Shown: positions 34,760 to 42,886 of the stretch, one piece after another | How positions within the stretch are numbered: position 1 is the stretch's first letter | Layout of the letters: the number at the start of each line of letters is the position of its first letter | Origin: Streptomyces sp. NBC_00569 | GTDB lineage: Bacteria > Actinomycetota > Actinomycetes > Streptomycetales > Streptomycetaceae | DNA: 64,000 nucleotides | Direction: 5' to 3' | Assembly (NCBI RefSeq): GCF_036345255.1 | Contig: NZ_CP107783.1 | Coordinates: 7,743,001 to 7,807,000 of the forward strand | The notes under the pieces: generated by a model | What the model saw: the letters and a program-made list of their open reading frames with translations, nothing else | The model's database searches: none | Told to the model about the DNA's origin: nothing | Translations under genes and position numbers: made by a program

Positions 34760-35532
34760 GTACCGCGATCCCGCAGACCTGGTACATGACGCAACGTCAG
34801 CTCGTGGTGTTCCTGCGTCAGCCCGCGTATCTGCTGATCACCCTGATCCAGCCGGTGGTCTGGCTGTTCCTGTTCGGCAACCTGTTCAAGAAGGTCGTCG
34901 AGCTGGGCGGTTTCGGGACCACGACCTATCTCGACTACCTCATCCCCGGCGTCGTCGTGATGAGCGCGCTCAGCTCCAACATGTGGGCGGGCATGGCGAC
35001 GCTGGACGAGATCCAGCGCGGCACGCTCAACCGGTTCCTCACCACGCCGGTGAGCCGTGGGGCCCTGATGAACGGCAATGTGGTGAGCAACGGTCTGGTC
35101 ACCGCGCTCCAGTCCGTCGTCATCGTGCTGCTCGGCCTCCTGGGCGGGGCCGAACTGCCGGGCGGGGCGGGCGGAGTGCTGATCCTCGTCGCCGCCGCGG
35201 TGCTCCTCGGCACGGTGTTCGGCGCGCTGTCGAACGCGCTGGGCATGCTGGTCAGGGAGCGGGAGTCGATCATCGGGATCAACACGTTCCTGCTGCTCCC
35301 GCTGACCTTCCTGTCCTCCGCGTTCATGGCGCCGTCGCAGATGCCGTCGTGGATGCGGCACGCGGCCGACTTCAACCCGCTCAACTGGGCGATGGTCGCG
35401 GGCCGTTCGGCGATGTCCGACCACCCGGACTGGAGCGACGTGCTGACCCGCGGCGGAGCGCTCCTCGTGCTGGCCGTCGCGGCGGTGTGGCTGTCGACCC
35501 GCACCTTCCGCTCGTACCAGCGGTCCGTCTGA
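34756..35532 (+). CDS. ABC exporter permease (ABC-2/DrrB type)
   Basis: A 258-residue membrane subunit with about six spans. It includes the amphipathic N-terminal helix, the LDYLIPGVVVMSALSSNMW region and the LTFLSSAFMAPSQMPSWMRHAADFNPLNW signature segment of ABC-2 permeases. Start and ATPase stop overlap as ATGA. Together they should form a 2+2 efflux pump; the drug is not predictable. A hairpin follows. Confidence 0.92.
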   Translation: MSTAIPQTWYMTQRQLVVFLRQPAYLLITLIQPVVWLFLFGNLFKKVVELGGFGTTTYLDYLIPGVVVMSALSSNMWAGMATLDEIQRGTLNRFLTTPVSRGALMNGNVVSNGLVTALQSVVIVLLGLLGGAELPGGAGGVLILVAAAVLLGTVFGALSNALGMLVRERESIIGINTFLLLPLTFLSSAFMAPSQMPSWMRHAADFNPLNWAMVAGRSAMSDHPDWSDVLTRGGALLVLAVAAVWLSTRTFRSYQRSV

Positions 35533-35540
35533 GCACCACG

Positions 35541-35566
35541 CCTCAGGGGAGGCGCTCTCCCTGAGG
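35541..35566. terminator. Hairpin terminator between convergent genes
   Basis: CCTCAGGG (35541-35548) pairs with CCCTGAGG (35559-35566), between the ABC permease and the siderophore-interacting protein gene. Confidence 0.6.
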
Positions 35567-35595
35567 GGGCGCCCCAGGGGGAGTGGGAGACGGCC

Positions 35596-36429
35596 CTACG
35601 CCGTCTCCTGCTCCGCCTCCACCTGCGCGTTCCACTCCCTCTTCGAGGCCTGCCAGCCGTCCTCGTTGTGACCGAGGCGCCAGTACCCGGAGATCGAGAG
35701 GTCCTCGCGCGGGATCTCCCGCTCGGTACGCAGATGACGGCGCAGCTCCTTCACGAAGCCCGCCTCGCCGTGCACGAAGGCCTGCACCCGGCCGGCCGGG
35801 AACGCCAGCCCGCGTACGGCCTCCACCAGGGCCTCGCCCACCGGCCGGCCGCCGCGGTGCAGCCAGACGACCTGCGCGGCGGAGTCGATCTTCTGCTCCT
35901 CGGTGGCGTCGGAGACCTCCACGAAGGCGTGGGCCACGGCGCCCTCGGGCAGCGCCTCCAGGGCGGCCGCGATCGCGGGCAGGGCGCTCTCGTCACCGGC
36001 GAGCAGATGCCAGTCGGCGGTTGTGTCCGGGGTGTAGGCGCCGCCGGGACCGGCCAGATGCACGCTCGCGCCCGGCTGTACGTCCCGCGCCCACGGACCG
36101 GCGATGCCCTCGTCGCCGTGCACCACGAAGTCGAGCGTCAGCTCGCGCGCCACCGGGTCCCAGGCGCGCACGGTGTACGTACGCGTCACGGGCCACTGCT
36201 CGCGCGGCAGTTCCTCGCGGATCCGGCCGAGGTCGAACGGCTCGGGGTAGGTGACGCCGTCGAGCGGGAACTGCAGCTTCACGTAGTGGTCGGTGCAGCC
36301 GCCCGCGGCGAACGCGGCGAGGCCGTCCCCGCCGAGGACCACGCGCTGCATGTGCGGGGTGAGCCGCTCGGTGCGCAGGACCTCGCCCCGGTGCGCCGTC
36401 GGCTTCCTGCGTTCCGGACGTTCCGCCAT
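35596..36429 (-). CDS. Siderophore-interacting protein (FAD/NAD(P)H ferric-siderophore reductase)
   Basis: A 277-residue flavoprotein of the SIP/ViuB family that releases iron from imported ferric siderophores. The FAD-binding barrel has RTYTVRAW and GPGGAYTP, and the NAD(P)H-domain shows LLAGDESALPAIAAALEALP. The C-terminal SGYWRLGHNEDGWQ is the SIP signature. ATG 36429 has GGGGAGGC upstream. A perfect iron-box palindrome begins 28 bases before the start. Confidence 0.93.
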   Translation of the reverse strand: MAERPERRKPTAHRGEVLRTERLTPHMQRVVLGGDGLAAFAAGGCTDHYVKLQFPLDGVTYPEPFDLGRIREELPREQWPVTRTYTVRAWDPVARELTLDFVVHGDEGIAGPWARDVQPGASVHLAGPGGAYTPDTTADWHLLAGDESALPAIAAALEALPEGAVAHAFVEVSDATEEQKIDSAAQVVWLHRGGRPVGEALVEAVRGLAFPAGRVQAFVHGEAGFVKELRRHLRTEREIPREDLSISGYWRLGHNEDGWQASKREWNAQVEAEQETA

Positions 36430-36456
36430 GGCGGCCTCCCCTGAAGATCACTGATT

Positions 36457-36474
36457 ACTTAGGTTTACCTAAGT
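36457..36474 (-). promoter_or_regulatory. Iron box (DmdR/IdeR operator)
   Basis: ACTTAGGT-TT-ACCTAAGT is a perfect dyad that fits the DtxR-family iron-box core TTAGG...CCTAA. It lies between the exonuclease stop and the siderophore-interacting protein start, as expected for iron-dependent repression of the latter. Confidence 0.8.
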
Positions 36475-36480
36475 TAACAC

Positions 36481-37419
36481 TCAGCGCTCCAGGGTGGTGA
36501 GCAGCCGCTGCAAAGATCCGCCCAAGCCCCAGCGCTCCGCGAGCTTGTCGAGGGCCGCGGGATCGCGCGCTTCGCGCGGCAGCGCCGTGTCCACGTCCGG
36601 CAGGGGCACGTCCCCTGCGACCCGCACGACCGTCGGCGCGACAGCGATGTACGGGCGCGACTCGTCCAGGCGCTTGCGCTGCGAGGGCGTCAGCTTCGAC
36701 TTCGGGTCGTCGACGGCGGCCATGATCCCGGCCAGGTCCCCGAACTGCGCGAGCAGCTTCGCGGCCGTCTTCTCGCCGATGCCGGGCACGCCCGGCAGGC
36801 CGTCGCTCGGGTCGCCGCGCAGGAGGGCCAGATCCACGTAACCGGAGCCGTCGACGCCGTACTTCTCGCGCAGCAGTTCCTCGTCGGTGACCTGGAGGGT
36901 GCCGACGCCCTTGAGGGGGTACAGGACGCGGCGCTCACGCGCGTCGTCGACGAGCTGGAAGAGGTCACGGTCGCCGGTGACGATGTCGACCGGACCGGTG
37001 GCCCGCCCGGTGAACGTGCCGATGACGTCGTCCGCCTCGTACCCCTCGACGCCCACGCGCGCGATGCCCACCGCGTCGAGCACGTCCTCGATGATCGGGA
37101 CCTGGGGGGAGAGGGTGTCGGGGATCTCCTCCGTGTACGAACCGTCCCGCCCTGCCTCGGTCTCCTGCGCGACGCGATGCGCCTTGTACGAGGGGATCAG
37201 GTCGACCCGCCACTGGGGGCGCCAGTCCGCGTCCATGCAGGCCACCAGCGAGTCGGGATGGTGGTCGTGCACGAGCCGGGTGATGAATTCGAGCAGGCCG
37301 CGCACCGCGTTGACCGGCGTCCCGTCCGGGGCCTTCACGGAGTCGGGGACCCCGAAATAGGCCCGGAAGTACAGGGACGCGGTGTCGAGCAGCATCAGGC
37401 GATCGGTTCGCTGGGTCAC
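36481..37419 (-). CDS. 5'-3' exonuclease (flap nuclease fold)
   Basis: A 312-residue nuclease homologous to the N-terminal domain of DNA polymerase I. It shows LLDTASLYFRAYFG with a first metal-binding Asp, CMDADWRPQWR, YEADDVIGTF, the metal-ligand motif TGDRDLFQL and the helix-hairpin-helix region GDPSDGLPGVPGIGEKTAAKLL. It should remove RNA primers or DNA flaps. GTG 37419 was chosen because a RecA-NDp-like promoter ends 8 bases before it; an in-frame ATG at 37428 would fall inside the -10. Damage induction is predicted. Confidence 0.9.
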   Translation of the reverse strand: MTQRTDRLMLLDTASLYFRAYFGVPDSVKAPDGTPVNAVRGLLEFITRLVHDHHPDSLVACMDADWRPQWRVDLIPSYKAHRVAQETEAGRDGSYTEEIPDTLSPQVPIIEDVLDAVGIARVGVEGYEADDVIGTFTGRATGPVDIVTGDRDLFQLVDDARERRVLYPLKGVGTLQVTDEELLREKYGVDGSGYVDLALLRGDPSDGLPGVPGIGEKTAAKLLAQFGDLAGIMAAVDDPKSKLTPSQRKRLDESRPYIAVAPTVVRVAGDVPLPDVDTALPREARDPAALDKLAERWGLGGSLQRLLTTLER

Positions 37420-37426
37420 GTCCCAC

Positions 37427-37448
37427 ATCCTGCCGCACGGCACCGACA
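37427..37448 (-). promoter_or_regulatory. RecA-NDp-like (PafBC-type) promoter of the exonuclease gene
   Basis: On the minus strand: TGTCGGTG, exactly 8 bases, CAGGAT. It fits the consensus except that the first base of the -10 is C instead of T and the leading T is C. The GTG start is 8 bases downstream. Confidence 0.6.
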
Positions 37449-37624
37449 GCCACCGCCTCGCGAGGATGTGGCGGATCTGGTTCCGGAAGTGAACACGATG
37501 TGAACTGGAACACTCTTCCGTTTGATCTGCATAAGTGAGGGCAGGCGCGCCCCCGGAGCGAACCCGGTCCCTCATTCAACCAATGGATGTGTTTCCGGCC
37601 TGCGAGCGGACCTCGCATCGCTCC

Positions 37625-37653
37625 ACGGCCCGCCGGCGGGGGAGGCGGGCCGT
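37625..37653 (+). other. Stable hairpin in the leader of the betaine transporter operon
   Basis: A perfect 10-bp stem ACGGCCCGCC/GGCGGGCCGT with a 9-base loop ends 24 bases before the GTG start. Further upstream lies the direct repeat GTGAAC (37489-37494, 37500-37505). No known riboswitch class is recognised. Confidence 0.6.
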
Positions 37654-37677
37654 CATGGTTCTACCCGAGAGGTGTAT

Positions 37678-38802
37678 GTGTCCACGCTGCAAGCCGAAGA
37701 CCTGTACAAGGTGTTCGGCAGACGACCCGATGAAGCGGTGGAGAAACTCCGCCACGGAGCAGACCGTGAGGAACTGCGCGCCGCCGGCACCACCGCTGCC
37801 GTGATCGACGCTTCCTTCACCGTCGAGCCGGGCCAGATCTTCGTCGTGATGGGTCTGTCGGGCTCCGGCAAGTCCACGCTTCTGCGCATGCTGAACGGAC
37901 TGCTCGAGCCCACTGCCGGGCATGTCCGCTTCGACGGCCAGGATCTGACCGCGCTCAGCCCCCGCGACCTGCGGGCCGTGCGCTCCAAGAAGATCAGCAT
38001 GGTCTTCCAGCACTTCGCGCTCTTCCCCCACCGCAGCGTGCTCGAGAACGCGGCGTACGGCCTCGAGGTCCAGGGCGTCCCGCGCAAGGAGCGCGAGCAG
38101 CGCGCCGTCGAGGCGCTGCGTCTGGCCGGTCTCGCCGGCTGGGAGAAGTCCTGGCCCGACGAGCTCTCCGGCGGTATGCAGCAGCGCGTGGGCCTGGCCC
38201 GCGCACTCGCCACCGACGCGGACCTGCTCCTCATGGACGAGTCGTTCAGCGCGCTCGACCCGCTGATCCGCCGCGACATGCAGGACCAGCTCCTCGAGCT
38301 CCAGAAGACCCTGAAGAAGACCATCGTCTTCATCACCCACGACCTGAACGAGGCCATGCGCCTGGGCGACCGCATCGCCGTCATGCGCGACGGCCGCATC
38401 GTCCAGATCGGCAGCGCCGAGGACATCCTCGTCACGCCGGCCAACGACTACGTCGCCTCGTTCATCCAGGACGTGGACCGCTCCCGCGTGCTGACCGCGG
38501 GCGCCATCATGACCGCCCCCGAGAAGGGGTACGACCCGGCCGACGCGCCGGCGACGGTCACCGAGGACACCCCGGTGATCGAGCTGTTCACGCCGTGCTC
38601 CACGGACGGCGTCGCCGTCGCCGTGACCGACGAGAGCGGCAAGCTCACAGGCGTCGTGACGCGGGAACGGCTCCTCGCCGTGCTCGGTGAGCCGATGAAG
38701 CCCACCGCGCAGACCTCCATGACGAAGACTCCGAAGGACGCCGTCCCCGCGCCGCGTGGCGAGGGCGACGAGCCGGTGAAGAAGGTGAGCACCGGTGCCT
38801 AG
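37678..38802 (+). CDS. Glycine betaine/proline ABC transporter ATPase with CBS domain (OpuAA/ProV type)
   Basis: A 374-residue ATPase powering osmoprotectant uptake. Walker A GLSGSGKST is near 60, the Q-loop at VFQHFALFPHRSV, the signature LSGGMQQRVGLARALA near 165 and Walker B LLLMDESFSALDP. The family-typical N-terminal LYKVFGRRPDEA precedes them. A C-terminal CBS segment (~265-340) may sense ionic strength or c-di-AMP, and a ~35-residue polar tail follows. GTG 37678 has GAGAGG upstream. The next gene overlaps by 8 bases. Confidence 0.93.
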   Translation: MSTLQAEDLYKVFGRRPDEAVEKLRHGADREELRAAGTTAAVIDASFTVEPGQIFVVMGLSGSGKSTLLRMLNGLLEPTAGHVRFDGQDLTALSPRDLRAVRSKKISMVFQHFALFPHRSVLENAAYGLEVQGVPRKEREQRAVEALRLAGLAGWEKSWPDELSGGMQQRVGLARALATDADLLLMDESFSALDPLIRRDMQDQLLELQKTLKKTIVFITHDLNEAMRLGDRIAVMRDGRIVQIGSAEDILVTPANDYVASFIQDVDRSRVLTAGAIMTAPEKGYDPADAPATVTEDTPVIELFTPCSTDGVAVAVTDESGKLTGVVTRERLLAVLGEPMKPTAQTSMTKTPKDAVPAPRGEGDEPVKKVSTGA

Positions 38803-41413
38803 GATTCCCTTCGGTGACTGGGTCAACGACGTCGTCGAGTGGCTGCTCAGCAACGCCGCGTGGCTCTTCGACTTCTTCAAGAACGTCTTCAACGGTGCCT
38901 ACGACGGCATCAACTGGGTCCTCCAGGCCCCGCAGCCGCTGATCCTCGCGGGCATCTTCGCGGTGGTCGCCTTCTGGCTGCGCGGCACGGTGGCCGGTGT
39001 CCTGACCTTCGTGGGATTCGCCTTCATCGACTCCCTCGAACTGTGGGACCACGCGATGATGACGCTGTCGCTCGTCCTCGTGGCGACGATCATCGCGCTG
39101 GTCATCTCGGTGCCGGTCGGCATCTGGGCGGCCCGCTCCAACCGCGTCAGCGCTGTCGTGCGTCCGGTCCTGGACTTCATGCAGACGCTGCCCGCGATGA
39201 TCTACCTCATCCCGGCCATCCTGTTCTTCGGCTCGGGCGCCCCCGCCGGCATCGTCGCCACCCTGATCTTCGCTCTGGCCCCCGGCGTCCGTATGACGGA
39301 GCTGGGCATCCGGCAGGTCGACAAGGAACTGGTCGAGGCCGCCGACGCGTTCGGTGACACCCCGCGCAACACGCTGTTCCGCGTCCAGCTGCCGCTCGCG
39401 CTCCCGTCGATCATGGCCGGTGTCAACCAGGTGATCATGCTGGGCCTGTCCATGGCCGCCATCGCGGGCATGGTCGGCTCCGAGGGCCTCGGCGCCGACG
39501 TGAACGAGGCCATCGGCCAGCTGAACGTCGGCCTCGGCTCCGAGTCCGGCGTCGCCATCGTGATCCTCGCGATCTATCTGGACCGCATGACCAGCGCGCT
39601 CGGCACCCAGGCCTCCCCGATGGGCCGCCGCGCGCTCGCCAAGGTGCGCGCCGCGCACGGCCTCACGGTCTGGAACTACCGTCCGCGGCCCGAGGTCGCG
39701 GTCGTCGGTGTCGTCATCCTCGCGCTCGTCGCGGGCAGCATGGGCATCTTCGGCGGTTCGAAGAGCGCGAACCCCGTGGCGGACGCGTCCGACGTCGGCC
39801 AGGGCAAGAAGATCTCCATCGGCTACATCCCGTGGGACGAGGGCGTCGCCTCCACCTTCCTGTGGAAGGAGATCCTGGAGCAGCGCGGCTTCCAGGTGGA
39901 AGCCAAGCAGCTCGACGCGGGTCCGCTCTACACGTCGCTGGCCTCCGGCCAGATCGACTTCGAGACCGACTCCTGGCTGCCGACCACGCACGCGCAGTAC
40001 TGGAAGAAGTACGGCAAGCAGCTCGACGACCTCGGTGCCTGGTACGGCGAGACGTCCCTGGAGCTTTCGGTGCCGGCCTACATGAAGGGCATCGACTCGC
40101 TCGAGGACCTCAAGGGCCAGGCCTCGAAGTTCGACGGCAAGATCACCGGCATCGAGGCGAGCGCCGGCGAGATGAGCCTGCTCAAGAGCAAGGTGCTCAA
40201 GGAGTACGGTCTCGACAAGGAGTACAAGGTCGTCGACAGCTCCACGCCGGCGATGCTGGCGCAGCTGAAGCGCGCGTACGCCAAGAAGGAGCCGATCGTC
40301 ACGACGCTCTGGTCCCCGCACTGGGCGTACAACGACTACAAGCTGAAGAAGCTCAAGGACCCGAAGGGTGCCTGGGGCAAGGGTGACGGCGTGCACACGC
40401 TGTCCCGCAAGGGCTTCGCCGACGACAACCCCGAGGTCGGCAAGTGGCTCAAGAACTTCAAGCTGACCGAGAAGCAGCTCACGAGTCTTGAGGCCGAGAT
40501 CAACAAGGCCGGCAAGGGCAAGCAGCAGGACGCCGTCAAGACCTGGCTGAAGTCCAACCCCGGCGTCGTCGACAAGCTGGCCCCGGTCAAGAAGTCGTCG
40601 ACGGCCGGTGGCAAGGGCGAGGCCGCCCGTCCGGTGAACGTCGCCTGGTTCCCCTGGGACGAGGACGTCGCGGTCACCTACCTGTGGAAGCGGGTCCTCG
40701 GCGACCGCGGCTACAAGCTCAACCTGAAGCAGATGGACGTCGGCCCCGTCTACACGGGTCTCGGCTCCGGCGACCTGGACGTCAACTTCGACGCCTGGCT
40801 GCCCTATGCCCAGAAGAACTACTGGGACAAGCACAAGGACAACCTGACGGACCTGGGCTCCTGGTACAGCCCGACGTCGCTCGAGATCGCCGTGCCGTCC
40901 TACGTGAAGGGCGTCAAGTCCCTCCAGGACCTCAAGGGCAAGGGCTCCACCTTCGACGGCAAGATCATCGGTATCGAGCCGGGCACCGGCGAGATGAACC
41001 TGCTGAAGAAGAACGTGCTGCCGGGCTACGGCCTGGACAAGGAGTACAAGGTCGTCGACGGCTCCACGCCCGCGATGCTCGCCGAGCTGAAGCGCGCGTA
41101 CGCCAAGAAGCAGCCGGTCGCCGTCGTGCTCTGGTCGCCGCACTGGGCGTACAGCGAGTACAAGCTCAACAAGCTGACCGACTCCAAGAAGCTCTTCGGT
41201 GAGGGCAACACGATCCGCACCATCGCCAACAAGAGCTTCCCCTCGAAGTACCCGCAGCTCACGAAGTGGTTCAAGAACTTCAAGATGAGCGAGAGCGAGC
41301 TGGGCAGCCTCGAGGCGGAGATCAAGAAGCGCGGTCAGGGCCATGAGGAAGAGGCCGTGGACGCGTGGCTGAAGGCGCACAAGGGCGTCGCGGACCGGAT
41401 GGCTCCGCAGTAG
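38795..41413 (+). CDS. Glycine betaine transporter: permease fused to two substrate-binding domains
   Basis: An 872-residue fusion. Residues 1-~335 are the OpuAB-type permease with about seven spans and the EAA-like loop ELVEAADAFGDTPRNTLFRVQLPLALPS. Two tandem OpuAC-type binding domains follow (~340-605 and ~613-872). Each repeats the PWDE start, the xDAWLP/SWLP segment, the Y-K-V-V-D-x-STPAMLA motif and LWSPHWAY, whose Trp residues would form the cation-pi cage for trimethylammonium. The domains differ clearly, so the duplication is old. In a dimeric transporter this would display four binding domains. It overlaps the ATPase gene. Confidence 0.93.
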   Translation: MPRIPFGDWVNDVVEWLLSNAAWLFDFFKNVFNGAYDGINWVLQAPQPLILAGIFAVVAFWLRGTVAGVLTFVGFAFIDSLELWDHAMMTLSLVLVATIIALVISVPVGIWAARSNRVSAVVRPVLDFMQTLPAMIYLIPAILFFGSGAPAGIVATLIFALAPGVRMTELGIRQVDKELVEAADAFGDTPRNTLFRVQLPLALPSIMAGVNQVIMLGLSMAAIAGMVGSEGLGADVNEAIGQLNVGLGSESGVAIVILAIYLDRMTSALGTQASPMGRRALAKVRAAHGLTVWNYRPRPEVAVVGVVILALVAGSMGIFGGSKSANPVADASDVGQGKKISIGYIPWDEGVASTFLWKEILEQRGFQVEAKQLDAGPLYTSLASGQIDFETDSWLPTTHAQYWKKYGKQLDDLGAWYGETSLELSVPAYMKGIDSLEDLKGQASKFDGKITGIEASAGEMSLLKSKVLKEYGLDKEYKVVDSSTPAMLAQLKRAYAKKEPIVTTLWSPHWAYNDYKLKKLKDPKGAWGKGDGVHTLSRKGFADDNPEVGKWLKNFKLTEKQLTSLEAEINKAGKGKQQDAVKTWLKSNPGVVDKLAPVKKSSTAGGKGEAARPVNVAWFPWDEDVAVTYLWKRVLGDRGYKLNLKQMDVGPVYTGLGSGDLDVNFDAWLPYAQKNYWDKHKDNLTDLGSWYSPTSLEIAVPSYVKGVKSLQDLKGKGSTFDGKIIGIEPGTGEMNLLKKNVLPGYGLDKEYKVVDGSTPAMLAELKRAYAKKQPVAVVLWSPHWAYSEYKLNKLTDSKKLFGEGNTIRTIANKSFPSKYPQLTKWFKNFKMSESELGSLEAEIKKRGQGHEEEAVDAWLKAHKGVADRMAPQ

Positions 41414-41441
41414 TTCCCGAGTACGTTCCGAAGTAGTTCCG

Positions 41442-41486
41442 ACGCGCGTGGGCGGCCGGTGTTCAGCACCGGCCGCCCACGCGCGT
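41442..41486 (+). terminator. Terminator of the betaine transporter operon
   Basis: A perfect 20-bp stem (41442-41461 with 41467-41486) and loop TTCAG, 28 bases after the stop. Confidence 0.85.
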
Positions 41487-41573
41487 TCCGCCGCTCACAT
41501 GAAACCGTCCGGCGAACCTGCGTAGGGTGCAAGGAGCCGAGCAGATGACGACGCGCGGGAGGCAGCCGGAGCG

Positions 41574-42149
41574 ATGGACGAACACAAGGAGACTCTTCGG
41601 GTGGGCGCGGCCGTGCGGCGCAGGCGCCGGGCCCAGGAGCTCACCCTTGCCACCGTGGCCGAGCGCAGCGGCCTGTCCGTCCCGTTCCTGAGCCAGATCG
41701 AGAACGAACGCGCCCGGCCGAGCCGGCGCTCCCTGGAGAAGGTGGCCGACGCGCTCGGCACCACGGCGGTCGAGCTCCTGGCCGCCGCCGACCCCGCCCA
41801 CACCGTGGACCTGGTGCGCGCGGACGACACCACGGTCGCCGAGGACGTGTCCCCCGAATCGGTCGTGCGCTCCCTCGTCCGCGGCCATCACCAGCTGCAC
41901 GCCGAGGAGTTCATCGGCGACCACGACCCGGGCCGCGAGTTCCAGCTCCGCAACGACGTGCTGATGTACGTCACCGAAGGCGCCGTCGAGGTCGAGGCCG
42001 AGGGCAGGGCCTATCGGCTGGGCCGCGGTGACAGCCTGTACCTGACCGGTGGCGTACGGCACCGCTGGCGGGCCACCGCCGGGGACGCGCGCGTGCTCGT
42101 CGTCGCGGTCGCCGAACACATCGAGGCGCGGGACGAACCCGGGCGGTGA
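41574..42149 (+). CDS. XRE-type regulator with C-terminal cupin domain
   Basis: A 191-residue regulator: helix-turn-helix at ~8-65 (LTLATVAERSGLSVPFLSQIENERARPS) and a small-molecule-binding cupin at ~105-185 (LMYVTEGAVEVEAEGRAYRLGRGDSLYLTGGVRHRWRA). Proteins of this plan (PuuR/SutR-like) often control amine, polyamine or sulfur metabolism. ATG 41574; a TAGGGT -10-like element sits at 41523-41528. The next gene overlaps its stop by 4 bases. Confidence 0.9.
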   Translation: MDEHKETLRVGAAVRRRRRAQELTLATVAERSGLSVPFLSQIENERARPSRRSLEKVADALGTTAVELLAAADPAHTVDLVRADDTTVAEDVSPESVVRSLVRGHHQLHAEEFIGDHDPGREFQLRNDVLMYVTEGAVEVEAEGRAYRLGRGDSLYLTGGVRHRWRATAGDARVLVVAVAEHIEARDEPGR

Positions 42150-42886
42150 CCGTGCCCCGCGGCCCGCGCGTCGTCTCCCTCGTCCCCTCGCTGACCGAGG
42201 CGGTCGCCGTCACGCTGCCCGGAGCCCTCGTCGGTGCCACGGACTGGTGCACCCACCCGGCCGACCTCGGCAGCGGAGTCGTACGGATCGGCGGCACGAA
42301 GAACCCCGACGTCGAACGGATCATCGCCCTCGCCCCCGATCTGGTGATCGCCAACGAGGAGGAGAACCGTGCGCCCGACCTCGCGGCCCTGCGCGCCGCG
42401 GGACTCGACGTCCTCGTCACCGAGATCCGCGATCTGCCCGGCGCGCTGCGTGAGCTGGAGCGCGTCCTCAGGGCTTGCGGCTCTCCCCGCCGGCCCCGCT
42501 GGCTGGACGAGGCCGCGGCGGCCTGGGACGGACTGGAGCCTCCCACCCGGCGGTTGCGGGCGGCGGTGCCGGTGTGGCGGCGCCCCTGGATGGTGCTCGG
42601 CAGGGACACCTTCGCCGGTGACGTGCTCGCCCGGCTCGGCGTGGACAACGTGTACGCGGACCACGGTGAGCGCTACCCGCGCCTGGCGGCCGACGAACTG
42701 CGCTCGGCGGACATCGACCTGGTGGTGCTGCCCGACGAGCCGTACCGCTTCACGCGCGACGACGGGCCCGAGCAGTTCCCGGTGCCCGCCGCGCTCGTCA
42801 GCGGGCGTCATCTCACGTGGTACGGGCCGTCGTTGACGCAGGCGCCGGCTGTGCTGCGCGCGGCGCTGCGAGCAGCTCTCCGCTGA
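42146..42886 (+). CDS. BtuF-like helical-backbone metal-receptor protein without signal peptide
   Basis: A 246-residue protein of the cobalamin/heme/siderophore-binding class III fold. It reads RVVSLVPSLTEAVAVTLPGALVGATDWCTHP, then GGTKNPDVERIIALAPDLVIANEEENR, and has a long backbone helix near 105-125. Unlike BtuF it has no signal peptide or lipobox, so it should be cytoplasmic. It starts at GTG 42146, overlapping the XRE-cupin stop (GTGA), so the pair is coupled. The ligand is unknown. Confidence 0.8.
   Translation: MTVPRGPRVVSLVPSLTEAVAVTLPGALVGATDWCTHPADLGSGVVRIGGTKNPDVERIIALAPDLVIANEEENRAPDLAALRAAGLDVLVTEIRDLPGALRELERVLRACGSPRRPRWLDEAAAAWDGLEPPTRRLRAAVPVWRRPWMVLGRDTFAGDVLARLGVDNVYADHGERYPRLAADELRSADIDLVVLPDEPYRFTRDDGPEQFPVPAALVSGRHLTWYGPSLTQAPAVLRAALRAALR

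Noticed and set aside
37678..37803. c-di-AMP (ydaO) riboswitch at the betaine operon
   Set aside because: The leader lacks the conserved ydaO core; only a simple hairpin is visible, and the region from 37678 is coding.
38645..41380. A 911-codon open frame antisense to the betaine permease
   Set aside because: Same high-GC shadow effect; composition is the complement of the well-supported forward gene.
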